This document shows positions 13,378 to 25,018 of a stretch of 64,000 nucleotides of DNA, in pieces (the first letter of the stretch is position 1; the number at the start of each line of letters is the position of its first letter). Location of the stretch: positions 619,857 to 683,856 of the forward strand of contig CAJNDS010001258.1 in assembly GCA_905221605.1 (NCBI GenBank), given 5' to 3'. Origin of the DNA: Symbiodinium natans (Eukaryota > Sar > Dinophyceae > Suessiales > Symbiodiniaceae). A program made the translations under genes and the position numbers. The notes below the pieces were generated by a model. That model was given only the letters and a program-made list of their open reading frames with translations. It was not told the origin of the DNA and searched no databases.

Positions 13378-13436
13378 ATCATCGTTCAGTGTTCCAGGTT
13401 GAGTTTAACACCCTACCTGGAACACTGAACGATGAT
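13378..13436. repeat. Perfect 22-bp inverted repeat (hairpin)
   Basis: Arms 13378-13399 and 13415-13436 are exact complements (left arm begins ATCATCGTTCAGTGTTCC), with a 15-base loop. The flank to the left is CCCTAAA repeat; to the right an unusual AT-richer block begins. Confidence 0.9.
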
Positions 13437-13760
13437 CATTTTTGGTTGAAGCGTAAACGCCCATAAATGAAGCCAGCTTCCCGTAAATCTCGAAAGCACC
13501 CGTAAAACTGATCTCCCTGCCGAGCGGCAACGAAACGACCATAAATAGGCGTAGAAAACCCGTAGAAAACCCGTAGAACGGCCATAAAAACCCGTAGAAA
13601 CAGGGCTCCTTCGGAGAAGAGGTATCTAGATTTGGAGTTCATCTGACCTTTTATCTTGTTCAGAACGCCCTGCGATTGTAAATGAGCGAAACAACCGTAA
13701 TTTCCTCAGTTCGACTGTAATTTTGCGCAAAACACATCCGGGAACATGAAACTACCCTAC
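13437..13760. other. Unexplained block with CGTAAA/CGTAGAAA words
   Basis: It contains repeated words CCGTAAA, CCGTAGAAAA and CCATAAA at irregular spacing and no telomere-like repeat, unlike its surroundings. A 68-codon minus frame is open (13436-13642), but its Tyr/Phe/Arg repetition follows the word repetition. I do not recognise it. Confidence 0.5.
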
Positions 13761-14846
13761 GGTTCATAGCAGTTCAGGATTCGCGATTTGTCTTGAGCTG
13801 AGGTCTCCACGAGGGCTTAGTTTTACTGCTTCTTAGCAGGGAATGAGGCAGTTCGGCACCTTATAGAACCCCTTAAGGCGAATAACCTAAACCCTAACAC
13901 CTAAACCCTATCTGCAGGAGGGTCATGTGCTGTGGCGAAGTTCTAACGTAAGGTCACCTTGGAGGGTTTAGGGTTTAGGGTTTAGGGTTTAGGGTTTAGG
14001 GTTTAGGGTTTAGGGTTTAGTAGGGTTTAGGGTTTAAGGTTTAGGGTTTAGGGTTTAGGGATTTTTGGGGTGTAAGGGGTTAGGGTTTTGGGTTTAGGTT
14101 TCTCATGTAGAGCGGAACCCCATAGGATGAGACCCCACTCTCTTGGCATTCTGCCTTAGACGTTTAGCCCTTGTAGAATTCCTACGCAAGAACCCTAACC
14201 CCCAAATCTGCCATTGCGGGCAATCCGCAACGAAGCCCATTCGGAGGGTTTCCGAAAATGGGGGCATCCTTTTTGGGGCTCCTTAAACAGAATCATAGAG
14301 TTTTTTTGGGGCGTATATTTGGGTACCTCCCCCCGTTTTGGGAAATGCCCATCTTCCACCGCAACAGAACAGCGCAGGCCCTCGGAGACCTCCGCTCCGG
14401 TCAAGGCACGCTGTGTCTGCGTCTCTGTGATGTAAAATAGGGGTCGGAATGTTTACTAATAGTATTCCCTTATGGTCCCTGGAAATATCAAACTGTAATA
14501 GCCCCTACAACCCTCTTCTAATTTAACGCTGCGCGACCCGCCTCGGCCTGAGCTTCTGTAACAAGGCAACCCAAACCAGGGGGGGCTTGAATGTGGTTTT
14601 TTGGGTGGGGGTGGGGGGGGGGGGGGGGGGGGGGGGCGCCGGCTGGAGTGTCCCTCGTCCTGATGCACCGTTTGCTCCGGACACTTGTCGGCTAGGGGGG
14701 GTTCCCATGCAAGGCTGTTGGGGAGGGGATTTGAGGTGCCTGCTTTGTGCTACCCCAGACACCTACGGCCCAAGGCCTCGGCGGGGCAAGGCGGACCCTA
14801 AACCCTAAACCCTCAACCCTAAAAATTGTTTTTTCTTCTGTCCCAG

Positions 14847-15197
14847 GTGCGGCTTGGCTCAGTTTGCTTGCTGCGATCAAGGCCTTAGGTTAACATAAGA
14901 TGGGTAGTTCTCTAAGCTTGAATGCCTAGTACTATATATATATTCTATATATAGATGTAATGAGTACAGGACCCCAAAAGGGACCCTGGTTTGGAGAATT
15001 ACCCACATGCCATCAAGAGGAGTTGTTTCACAGCGGAGAAGGTCGGGGTCTGAGACAGGAAATGCTTGGCACTTGAGGAGTTCTCCTGCGAGGCACTGCA
15101 AGACTTGCGCGACGAGTTGGTGCAAGAACTGCAGCAGCTGCGCCGTGACTCTAAGAAGGAACTCTCTGTTACGATGTTTATGGGAGATGCCGCTGAC
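14847..15197 (+). CDS. Candidate two-exon gene segment with coiled-coil-like helix
   Basis: Exon 14847-14888 follows an excellent polypyrimidine acceptor (TTCTTCTGTCCCAG) and ends before GTTAAC. Exon 15059-15197 follows GACAG and ends before GTATAC. They join in phase. The second reads LEEFSCEALQDLRDELVQEL then QQLRRDSKKELSV, a leucine-rich amphipathic helix. The frame stays open past 15197 to about 15300, so the donor is uncertain. The opposite strand is also open here (14877-15284), but its composition is poorer. Confidence 0.5.
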
Positions 15198-15649
15198 GTA
15201 TACCTGCTTATGCCTTGGAGAGACAGTTGCGTACACATGCTGCTGCTGAACGACTGGTTTTGCCTTGATGCCCACCCAAACCAACCCCCAAACCCTAAAA
15301 CCATCCTAAAACCCTAAGCCCTAACCCTACCCTAAACCCTAAGCCCTAAACAACCCTAGACCCTAAAGCCTAAACCCTAAAACCCTACAACCCTAAACCC
15401 TAAGCCCTAAACCCTAAACCCTGAAAATTAAGCCGCAAGCCTCTTGCGTATGATTTTCGGGGTATAGTTGGGAAGGCTCCATCGCCGCCGGCCTTCATTG
15501 CCGAGCCGCCCTCCGGCTGCAGGGAGTAGGGTGCCCTAAACCCTAAACCCTAAACCCCAAATAAACCCAAGCCCTAAACCCTAAACCCTAAACCCTAAAC
15601 GAGTAGTGTGAGAGGGCTTCGGGTGGAAGATGATGGGAGTGTGACGGTG

Positions 15650-15905
15650 TGACAATATGTATTCAGCATTCAACATAATGCATACTATTATGTCATGTAT
15701 GTATGTATGTATATATATATATATATATATGGGTGTATACCTATATATATATATATATATGTATATCTATCTCTCTCTATATATAACAAAATACATTATA
15801 CCATGTAAACGTCTAAGATGCAACATTAAATATGTGAATGTATATATATATATATATATGTATAATATATATATATGTATTTCTATATATATATATATAC
15901 AGGGC
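15650..15905. repeat. AT-rich (TA)n block
   Basis: Several (TA)n runs with TGTATG words. Ile/Tyr-rich frames on both strands are simple-repeat translation. A similar AT-rich block lies at 21845-22045. Confidence 0.9.
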
Positions 15906-16039
15906 CTTTCCCCTAAGCCTCCCACAAACTCTAGGCCCTGAAAACACGACAGCACCTGACGCGACCCAAGACCTCCTTGTCCTCGTAATCTGCCTCCTCA
16001 AGCGTTCAAGCCCAAAAAACGACAAAAGGGTTTAGGGCT

Positions 16040-16154
16040 TTTAGGGTTTAGGGTTTAGGGTTTAGGGTTTAGGGTTTAGGGTTTAGGGTTTAGGGTTTAG
16101 GGTTTAGGGTTTAGGGTTTAGGGTTTAGGGTTTAGGGTTTAGGGTTTAGGGTTT
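16040..16154. repeat. Interstitial TTTAGGG tract
   Basis: About 16 perfect TTTAGGG units ending directly before the acceptor of the exon at 16162. Confidence 0.95.
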
Positions 16155-16161
16155 ACGGCAG

Positions 16162-17019
16162 TTTTGCCAAAATTCGTGCAGCTGGAATGTTTGGTGAAAG
16201 GCCTGCTACGGTGTGGAGATGTCGAAGCAGAAGTCCTATTACAGCAATGTATGGGGCGGGCTCTAAGCATAAGGGACCCCTTCAATGCCCGCAACCCGGC
16301 AGGCCCTACAAACCGTGAAGCCCTCAACCGTGAAGCCCTCACACCCTACAAACCTAGCACCCTAATTCCCTATTACCCCAAACCCTAAACCCTAAACCCT
16401 AAACCCTAAATCCTAAACCCTAAACCCTTAACCCTAAACCCTACACACCCAGCACTCTTGAGGTCGTCTTTCGCGCGTGGGCCGGTGCCTGCAGGCCTCC
16501 TTCGCACTTCGCGGGGCCTTAGGGTTTTCAGGGTTTAGGGTTTAGGGTTTAGGGTTTAGGATTAGGGATCAAGGGATGAAGGGATGAAGACTCGTACCCC
16601 TAAGGTTGTACCCCTAAACGTTCCCCTTAATATACTCGCAATATGGCCCTTATACTACATTAAGGATCTTGAAAAGGCGTCCCCAAAACCCAAGGGTACA
16701 ACCTTAAGGATCCAAGGTGGAATCCCTGGAAGGGAATAGGGTTTAGGGTTTCGGGCCTCGGGTGTAGGGTTTAGGGTTTAGGATAGAGGGTTTAGGGTTT
16801 CGGATATAGGGTTTTAGCCCTAGGGATTTGGTGGCGTTAGGGATCTCGGGGGTCTAGGATTTAGAGATTAGGGTTTCTTAGGGTAGAGGGGTTACGGACC
16901 CTAAACCCTAAACCCTAAACCCTAAACCCTAAAGCCACTTGAAGCTCAAGGCTGGCCTCTACAGAAAGCAATGTTTCAGGATTTGCCGATATGGCGGGTG
17001 GTCGTAGAGTCGGTTCTAG
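16162..17019 (+). CDS. Candidate three-exon gene segment
   Basis: Exons 16162-16302, 16495-16523 and 16965-17019 join in one frame of about 75 codons. The first reads LPKFVQLECLVKGLLRCGDV then EAEVLLQQCMGRALSIRD, helical and repeat-like; the third reads KAMFQDLPIWRVVVESVL. Acceptors are GGCAG, CTGCAG and TACAG; donors are GC at 16303 and GT at 16524 and 17020. Introns are full of TTTAGGG. No family recognised. Confidence 0.48.
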
Positions 17020-17360
17020 GTTTAGGGTTCAGGGATTAGGGCTTAGGGTTTAGTGTTTAGTATTTAGGGGCTTAGGGTTTAGGGTTTAGGGTTTCGGGTT
17101 TAGGGTGCAAGTGTTGGGTTTAGGGCGGCGGATGCAGCGAGGCTTTTGTCTTGATGTTCGGGTTTCGTTACCGTTTCTTTTTCTGTCGGGCTGTTTTTCA
17201 TGACTGCCTTTTTTGGAGGACCCTAACTCCGTCAAGAGGAGCCGCAAACCCTAAACCCCAAACACTGAACCCTAAACCCTAAACCCTAAACCCTAAACCC
17301 TAAACCCTAAACCCTAAACCCTAAACCCTCTTTTACTATGTATATTTAAACCCTAATGAC

Positions 17361-18614
17361 CTTCGTCGGCAAATGGTTTTTTTCCACCCGGGGGGGGGCC
17401 CTAACCCTGACCCCCTTCGTCGGCAGATGGTTTTTTTCCACCCGGGGGGGGCCCTAAACCCTGACCCCCTTCGTCGGCAAATGGTTTTTTTCCACCCGGG
17501 GGGGTCCTAAACCCTGACCCCCTTCGTCGGCAAATGGTTTTTTTCCACCCGGGGGGGGCCCTAAACCCTGACCCCCTTCGTCGGCAAATGGTTTTTTTCC
17601 ACCCGGGGGGGGCCCTAAACCCTGACCCCCTTCGTCGGCAAATGGTTTTTTTCCACCCGGGGGGGGCCCTAAACCCTGACCCCCTTCGTCGGCAAATGGT
17701 TTTTTTCCACCGGGGGGGGCCCTAAACCCTGACCCCCTTCGTCGGCAAATGGTTTTTTTCCACCCGGGGGCCCCCCAAAACACCCCAAATGAGGGGGACC
17801 CCAGGATCGGCCCCGGCCCTAGTTCAAAATGCGATTTTTTAGTATTGAAATCGACGGTTCTGGGTGGCCTCCTGTTTTCTGGGTTTTTGACCAAAACCGG
17901 GGGGGGTCCTAAACCCTGACCCCCTTCGTCGGCAAATGTTTTTTTCCGCCCGGGGGGGGCCCTAAACCCTGACCCCCTTCGTCGGCAAATGGTTTTTTTC
18001 CACCCGGGGGGGGTCCTAAACCCTGACCCCCTTCGTCGGCAAATGGTTTTTTTCCACCCTGGGGGGGCCCTAAACCCTGACCCCCTTCGTCGGCAAATGG
18101 TTTTTTTCCACCCGGGGGGGGCCCTAAACCCTGACCCCCTTCGTCGGCAAATGGTTTTTTTCCACCCGGGGGGGGACCCTAAACCCTGACCCCCTTCGTC
18201 GGCAAATGGTTTTTTTTCCACCCGGGGGGGTCCTAAACCCTGACCCCCTTCGTCGGCAAATGGTTTTTTTCCACCAGGGGGGGGCCCTAAACCCTGACCC
18301 CCTTCGTCGGCAAATGGTTTTTTTCCACCCGGGGGGGGGCCCCGGGGGGGCCCTAAACCCTGACCCCCTTCGTCGGCAAATGGTTTTTTCCACCCGGGGG
18401 GGGGGGGCCCTAAACCCTGACCCCCTTCGTCGGCAAATGGTTTTTTCTATTTGGGGCATAGGGTTTAGGGCTCGTAGGGTTTGGGGCATAGGTTTAGGGC
18501 TAAATTTTGCTCCCAAAACACCCCAAATGAGGGGGACCCCAGGATCGGCAAGGGTCCCAGTTAAAAATGCGATTTTTTAGTACAGAAATTTTCTGGATTT
18601 TTGACCAAAACCGA
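17361..18614. repeat. 54-bp tandem array in two blocks with duplicated spacer
   Basis: The unit is about 54 bp: CCCTAAACCCTGACCCCC, TTCGTCGGCAAATGG, a T run, CCACCC and a G run. Block 1 (17361-17770) has about 8 copies, block 2 (17907-18445) about 10. The segment after each block (17771-17906 and 18512-18614) is a diverged copy of the same sequence, sharing CCAAAACACCCCAAATGAGG and TTTTTGACCAAAACCG, so a composite unit has been duplicated. Because 54 is a multiple of 3, long frames are open on both strands; these are not genes. Confidence 0.9.
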
Positions 18615-19316
18615 GCCTTCACCGATCGGGGCTTCTAAACCGTAGGGTTTAGGGCCCTAAGAGCATCAAGGGCTTATTGCGGGCCTTAGATTAGATTTCG
18701 GGTTTTGGGTCCGTGAAAAACTAAAATATTTTGGACCAATTGGACTTTGAGCTTTAAGCCTACCGGGAAAGTATTGAGTGAACTTTATATTTTCTCAATG
18801 TCATGGGTTTCTTGGGTGGGTGGGATTTTTTTCCAACGCTTGACAAGCTGCTTGACTAGTGAATGCTCGGACTTGAGATGCTAAACCCTAAACCCTAAAC
18901 CCTAAACCCTAAACCCTAAACCCTAAACCCTAAACCCTAAACCCAGCCCTAAAACCCTAAACGCCCTACACCCCAGAGTGTGCAAAAAGGGGCCCAAGCT
19001 TCTGACTTGCATCTCTCATATTGACCCTAAGCCCAATCCCCAACTATTTCACATGCCTAAGCCCAAGCCAGCACTCTGAAAGCGTAAGACCCCGAAAACC
19101 TCCTTAAAAACCCTCGAGTTAGACTCCAAACCCCACAATCCCTAAACCCTCCAAGCAATTGTCCAAGAGAAAGATCGTTGTGGTTTACTCAGGCTGAGTG
19201 CTGAACCGGACCATCCTCCATGCGGCACAAACTCAAAACGAGATCTTGACTGGCGTGGCCAGCGATGCTCTGAAGGCGGTGTCTGCTGAGGATGCTTCCT
19301 GAGGCCATGCCTGCAG

Positions 19317-19425
19317 ACGTGCGCATTCCAGGGCCGTGCGTCGACCGAAGCTCTCTTTGTGTGGACGTCCCACGTCTACCACATGAAGTGGTTGTGCTCG
19401 ACCCGCCGGACTCTTCTTTTGTGTC
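19317..19425 (+). CDS. Candidate isolated exon
   Basis: Preceded by CCTGCAG and followed by GTAAAC. The frame reads CAFQGRASTEALFVWTSHVY then HMKWLCSTRRTLLLC. No phase-matched neighbour was established. The minus strand is also open over this region. Confidence 0.42.
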
Positions 19426-19639
19426 GTAAACCCCCAAACCCACATAAGCTGTATAAACCCCCAAGAGTGCCTGTGAACACCTAAAACCCCCAAAAAAGAC
19501 CCTGTAACCCGAAACCGGGGCTTAGGGCTGGGGTGTAATTCGGGTTTAGGATTTATATATAGGGGGTTTGAACACTTGAGGATTGAGGGTTTAGGGTTTA
19601 GGGGCCAAATTTGGGCGTACAAATCCTGAGTCAGGTCAG

Positions 19640-19720
19640 GTCACCGCGGCCAAGGGCAAGGGCGACCGCCGGGGGGACGCGCGGCCTCGAGGCGAGCAAG
19701 AGGAACATGAAGAGCCTAGG
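19640..19720 (+). CDS. Candidate isolated exon
   Basis: Follows GTCAG and precedes GTTCAG, 81 bases. One frame reads KGKGDRRGDARPRGEQEEHE, highly charged. GC-rich and possibly low complexity; other frames are also open. Confidence 0.33.
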
Positions 19721-20358
19721 GTTCAGGGTTCAGGGTTCAGGGTTCTGGGTTTAGGGTTTAGGGTTTAGGGTTTAGGGTTTAGGGTTCAGGGCATGATATG
19801 GAGGTTTCCGAAATTAGGGGTGCCTCATTGGGTCCTTAGAGTAAGGGGATCCGACTGTTTGGGACACTACTTTGGGGTCCCCTATTTTCGTAGACCTCAT
19901 GAAGACCCTGAACCCTTAAAAAAAACCAGTCCTATATACACTCTACACCGTAAAGCCTAAACCCCCATAAACCCTGTATGAACTCTAGGCCCTAAAGCCC
20001 TGAAGCGGAAAAAACCCTCAACCTTCGACTCGAAGCCCTATAGACCCCTAAACCCCTGAAACCCTAAGCCCTCGACCCTAAACCCTAAACTCCTAGACCC
20101 TAAACCCTAAACTCTAAGCCCCTAAACCCCTAACCCTAAACCCCTAACCCCTAAACCCCTAAAGCCTCAAGGGAACATGGGATGCTCCAACTTTGTAGGG
20201 GACTCTAAGCTCCGCCTTGAGAAGCCCAGACCCAAATCTTTGCATGTTCTTTGTTGCAAAGGCCTGGGTTGTTCATACGGGTTTAGGGTTTAGGGTTTGG
20301 GGTTCAGGGTTTAGGGTGTAAACCCAGGGGCTTTTGGGTTTGGGGCTTTTGGGTGTAG

Positions 20359-20442
20359 AGTTTAAGGGAAGACCCCGCAAAAAGGCTTGGCACGTGTGGC
20401 GGTACAAACTCCTACCACTGGAAGAGCATGCTCACGCATCTA
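20359..20442 (+). CDS. Candidate isolated exon
   Basis: Follows GTGTAG, and a GC donor may follow at 20443. One frame reads FKGRPRKKAWHVWRYKLLPL then EEHAHAS. A second frame (TCGGTNSYHWKSMLTHLAK) is also open, so frame choice is uncertain. It is phase-compatible with 20804-20843 (RHEEPVVRSSKS), which has CTTGCAG before it and GTCGGG after it. Confidence 0.38.
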
Positions 20443-20803
20443 GCTAAGCCCTCTGGAATTGGGTTTAGGGTTTAGGGTTTGGGGTTTAGGGTTTAGGGTT
20501 CAGGGTTGGGGGTTGAACCCTAAGCCCTAAACCCGAGCTTCAGAACTAGACAAGGTCGAACCCCTCAACCTTTTCATCCCAAAGCCCAAATTTTGGGATC
20601 CTCGAGGCACCCCTAAACCCTAAACCCTAAACCCTAAACCCTGAACCCAAGAGCTTTGAGGCTGGAGGATTTGAGCTCCCTGAAACACCGAAGCCAAATG
20701 CCCTCAAACACACTCCGCCTCGCCCCCCCCCCCCCCCCCCCCCCCTTCCCCTCCCTAAACCCTAAACCCTAAACCCTAAACCCTAAACCCCATCATCTTG
20801 CAG

Positions 20804-20843
20804 CCAGGCATGAAGAGCCAGTCGTCCGAAGCTCGAAGTCAAG
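20804..20843 (+). CDS. Candidate short exon
   Basis: Bounded by CTTGCAG and GTCGGG, 40 bases, reading RHEEPVVRSSKS. Phase-compatible with the segment at 20359-20442. Confidence 0.38.
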
Positions 20844-21302
20844 GTCGGGCTTTGGGGTCTTGGCAGGGTTTAGGGTTTGGGGTTTAGGGTTTAGGGTTTA
20901 GGGTTTAGGGTTTACTTAGGGTTTACGGTTTTACGTTTTAGGTTTTAGGGTTTAGGTTTTAGGGTTTAGGGGGTTTGGGCGGTCCCTAACCCTAAACCCT
21001 AACAACCCTAAACCCGAAACCCTATTCCCTAACCCTTTAAACCCTTAACACCCTAAGACCCCTAGAATCCTTACAAGGCAGGGTCTGGACCCCGACACCC
21101 CTGCAACCCTGAGCCCGGAAGCCTCTCAATCCAATGTAGAATTTAGGGTCCAGGGTCTGGGGCTTCGGGTTTAGGGTTTAGGGTTTAGGGTTTAGGGTTT
21201 AGGGTTTAGGGTTTAGGGTTTAGGGTTTAGGGTCTAGACCTTTAGGGCTCAGGGTTTTTGCGGCTTAGGGCGTCGGGACTGGGCCTCACGCTCTCCTCGC
21301 AG

Positions 21303-21386
21303 GTTCCCGGGCCTCTCGCCGGCCGGAAGCCAAACACTGAGGTAGACGCCGGCCGCTTGAGGGAGGCTGCGACGAATCTCTGGGAC
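21303..21386 (+). CDS. Candidate isolated exon
   Basis: Preceded by CTCTCCTCGCAG, a good acceptor, and followed by GTGGGG; an internal GTAGAC at 21342 is an alternative donor. In phase 0-0 it reads VPGPLAGRKPNTEVDAGRLR then EAATNLWD. No family recognised. Confidence 0.48.
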
Positions 21387-21646
21387 GTGGGGTTCAGCGG
21401 GGTGTATGGCTTAGGGCTTAGGGCTTAGGGCTTAGGGCATAGGGCTTAGGGCTTAGGGCTTAGGGCTTTAGGGCCTAGGGCTTAGGGCTTTAGGATGCTT
21501 GGCATGACCTGTCCGAAACTAAGCGCCAACCTTCAGTTGCATAGTGGTGACGTCCTGCGTGCTTCGCGCTTCAGGATGTATGTAGTCGATGTTGGGTGCT
21601 TTCTGCGCCCAGGGCCATCCTAAGACAGCCAGAAGCCTGTAGCTAG

Positions 21647-21757
21647 GAGCCAGAGTAGGCCCTTATTCCGTTTTTTTTTGGTTTTTGGTTCCCTGATAAT
21701 CCCCTTTAAACCAAAAAGGCGCCCCGTTTTCTATTCCTAGGTTACTCTTGGGTCTAG
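21647..21757. mobile_element. Introner-like element, family C, with CTAG repeats
   Basis: CTAG at 21643-21646 and 21754-21757. The unit begins GAGCCAGAGTAGGCCC and ends GGTTACTCTTGGGT then CTAG, so it would be a GA-AG intron. It shares the CCAAAAAGGCGCCCC block with other copies. Confidence 0.58.
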
Positions 21758-22049
21758 GCCGGGTTGAGGGCGTAGGAGGGCTTTGGGCTTCGGCAAAGCC
21801 AACATCCAGAACCCCATCGACCAACCCAAGCATTAAACCCTTGTTGTATCATGCTAGTGTTATGATATTTTATATCTATATTCATGTATATATGTATGTA
21901 AATACATAATGAAAATATACTGTATAATGTTTACTATTATATAATATAATGTATATATACATGTAACATTTATTATATATCATGTATATCAAGAGTATAT
22001 AACATGAGAATATATATATATATATACATACATATACTGTATAGGGCAG

Positions 22050-23109
22050 CCGTCACACGACAGAGCTTCCATCCCAGCAACGTAGCCCGAGAGATTGGGG
22101 AACGGCATCGGCGGGGTGCCGAGGCCCGCGTGATCTTTTTAAGGCGTCTGAGGGTTAGGGCTTTAGGGTTTGGGGTTTAGGGTTGGGTCTTTTGGGGTTT
22201 AGGGTTTAGGGGTTTGAGTTGTTTGATTTTCTCAATGACCCACTGCTTCAGAGGCTTGCAATTGCAACCTGCCATACTTCTAACTTCCACTGGTGACTTC
22301 AGGAGGTTCAAGGGTGCTTAATAACTGTACTTGTAAGCCCCCTGAGTCCCCCAAGCAGGTTATAAGTAGACTTATAATTGGGGTTATAAGTGCCCACGAA
22401 CCTCCAAGAAGGGCTATAGGGCTTTGCTGCGCAGCAGTGCCAATCTAGGTTTTGACGGGCCGGGGGGGGGGGGGGGGAAGGGGGAGCGAGTCTAGCTGAC
22501 ACAGCCCGTGCTGTGACTTCCTCAGTTCCAAGAGAAAAAACTATACATAATATAATATAAGAATATTCCTTCTATAGTATATAAAACATAATAGGTTTTT
22601 ATTATAGTGTTTACTATATATTATATGCACTCCTTGGAGAAGTAGAGCAGAGGAACGTGGCTTTTTTGGAGGCGGTCTTCGGAGCCATTGTGCTGCCCTG
22701 TGGGTTCGCATGAGTTCAGGGTTTAGGGCTCAGGGTTCAGGGTTCAGGGTTTAGGGTTTAGGGTTTAGGTTTAGGGTTTAGGGTTTAGGGTTTAGGGTTT
22801 AGGGCTCAGGGCTCAGGGTTTAGGGTTTGGGGTTTAGGGTTTGGGGGCTTTGGGGTTCTGAGGAAGGGTTGTGTGGTTTGGAGGTTCGGAGGCTGACGCC
22901 TGTTTGCGACATGGGGGGTCTACGAAAATAGGGGCCCTAAAATAAACCCCCAAATAAAAGGAAACCCTTATAATAAGAACCCCAGCCTAAACCCTAAACC
23001 CTAAACCCCAAACCCCAAACCCTAAACCCTAAGCCCTAATTTCGTAAGACCCCATACGAACATCAGCTCGGCACCCCTCCGATGCGACAATCGCGGCGGT
23101 CGCCTGCCG
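22050..23109 (+). CDS. Candidate five-exon gene segment
   Basis: Exons 22050-22129, 22252-22292, 22435-22448, 22651-22699 and 23067-23109 join in one open frame of about 75 codons with all four junctions in phase. Peptides: SFHPSNVAREIGERHRRGAE, RLAIATCHTSNFH, EERGFFGGGLRSHCAAL, SAPLRCDNRGGRLP. The last donor is GTGAGG and the second GTGACT. The second intron (22293-22434) is largely a foldback element (22300-22410). The 14-base third exon is the weakest part. No family recognised. Confidence 0.5.
22300..22410. mobile_element. Foldback element, family A, within a candidate intron
   Basis: It starts with AGGAGGTTCAAGGGTGC and ends with the near-complement GCCCACGAACCTCC, with paired TTATAA segments between. 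Related copies: 5711-5852, 26606-26769, 53966-54122, 58034-58162 and a partial one near 40703-40748. No coding capacity; MITE- or introner-like. Confidence 0.65.
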
Positions 23110-23562
23110 GTGAGGGCGGATGCCCAAACGCAAAACCCCAAACCCCAAACTTGAAGCCCCAAAGCCCTAAACCCTAAACCCTAAGCCCTAAACTCTAAGC
23201 CCTGCACCGCAAGACCCCAAACCCTACACCCTGAGACACCAAGCCCTCAACCCTACTGAACCCTGCCTTCCCAAACCACCCCAAGCCCTAAACCCTGGCA
23301 CGTTATACTCGTGGCCCGAACTGAAACCCAGGATGCCCCGCAAACCCTTAACCCCAACCCTGAAGCCCTAAACCCGAAAGTACCCTGAAGCCCCAAACCC
23401 CAAACCCCAAACCCCAAACCCCAAACCCTAAACCCTAAACCCTAAACCCCAAAGCCACGACTCATAGATCCGCCCTGCTTCCTCGCCGCGGGAGCCCCTT
23501 CTGCCGTGAGTCCTTAGCACTCCAGTGGCTCTGGGGAACAACAGGCCTAGAGCATCAGGCCG

Positions 23563-23700
23563 TTAGGGTTTAGGGTTTAGGGGTTTAGGGTTTAGGGTTT
23601 AGGGTTTAGGGTTTAGGGTTTAGGGTTTAGGGTTTAGGGTTTAGGGTTTAGGGTTTAGGGTTTAGGGTTTAGGGTTTAGGGTTTAGGGTTTAGGGTTTTA
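23563..23700. repeat. Interstitial TTTAGGG tract
   Basis: About 19 TTTAGGG units with one single-base insertion near the start. Confidence 0.95.
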
Positions 23701-25018
23701 GTTGGGAGGTTCAGGGTTCATGGTGAGGGGCTGAGCCCTAATCCCTGGACTCTGCGCCCAGGTGTAGGAGTTGGGAGTAGATTCAGCCCTCGGGCCTCGG
23801 TTTCTTATGGTACCCTAAACCCTAAACCCTAAACCCTAAACCCTAAACCCTAAACCCTTATGGTTTCGAGCTCATAAGGAACCAATGGGGTGGAAGGGAG
23901 GGCGGATCAGCGGGCCCCATGTTCCCAAACATTTGCTAAAATTTCCCAAACATGCCTTCAGAAGCCCTCATCAAGGGATACGGCCCCCACTTGCTGCCAC
24001 CCCCCTAACTTGCCCCCCCTTGGTTCCGTACACCCTAAACCCTAAGCCCTAAACCCTAAACCCTAAACCCGAAATGCTAAAAGCGCCTCCAAGTCTAGGG
24101 TTTTGTAGGGCTAACTCAGTTTCCCACAATCTTCAGAAGCTTTCGGGTTTCGTTTAGGGTTTAGGATTTAAAGGGTTTAGGGTTTAGGGTTGAGGGTTTG
24201 GGGTTTAGGATTTAGGGTTTAGGGGTGCGAGGTTATGTTGGACTGGCTTTAGTAGATGGGACCACTATTATGCGATTTTCCGCTCGGCCTATACAGGACC
24301 CCCCATTGTGTAGGGGGGTTTACAATTATGCGATGTTGTCCCGGCTGGGGTTGAAGGGCGGGGGGCCGGGGAGCCAAAAACTAAAAAAAAGTTTTGAATA
24401 AGAAGCTCCGGATTTTTTTGGTGTCCAGCCTTATTTAAATTCCTTGTAAAATTTCATTACGAAACAGGCCCCCAAACAATTTTCCAAGGGAGTAGCCCAC
24501 GAGCTGCCCTGATTCGCTTTAGCAAGTTGTTTCCGTGGTCCGCATTAATGCGGAGCCCCGGCGACCGTGGAGCTACAAAGCCTGGAAAGCTTAGACCCTC
24601 AAGCTTCAAGGCTTAAAAGCGACTTATGTGCTTTCTGGGCTATGCGTTCTTCGCACTGCCTTGTCGTGATTGCTTTGCAATACGTGACCCAAGGGCTCGT
24701 TCTCGTAGCTTTCCCTGGAAACATAATACTTCCACAATCGGAGGTTGCGCAGCTAAAGCTTTCCCCACATGATGCCAGGCTCAAACTTTCCCTTCTGCAG
24801 TGAGGGTTTAGGTATAAGTACCCGACATAGGGTTATCAGCACCGATACCATACCTACAACCCGGCTTCGAACGACCCATGATCCAAGCATGGCCCTTTAT
24901 TTGGGATCGAAGTATGTTCCATCAACCCTAGACCCCAAAACCCAGGATTTGGGTGTAGGGTTTGGGGCTTGGGGCTTGGGGCTTGCGGGCTTGCGGCTTG
25001 GGGCTTGGGATCCTGCAG

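Larger units (their letters stand above)
11312..14846. other. Mostly repeats, no bounded gene
   Basis: Telomere-like tracts, degraded CCCTAAA/CCCTTGAACC variants (12100-12400), a perfect hairpin at 13378-13436, an unexplained CGTAAA/CGTAGAAA-rich block (13437-13760), a dispersed element piece at 14446-14525 and a G run of more than 30 bases at about 14605-14637. Confidence 0.6.

Noticed and set aside
15657-16035. Ile/Tyr-rich frames
   Set aside because: Translation of (TA)n and GTAT repeats.
17454-18580. Frames of 60-255 codons on both strands
   Set aside because: The 54-bp repeat unit is a multiple of three, so any stop-free frame stays open; no start context or non-repeat sequence.
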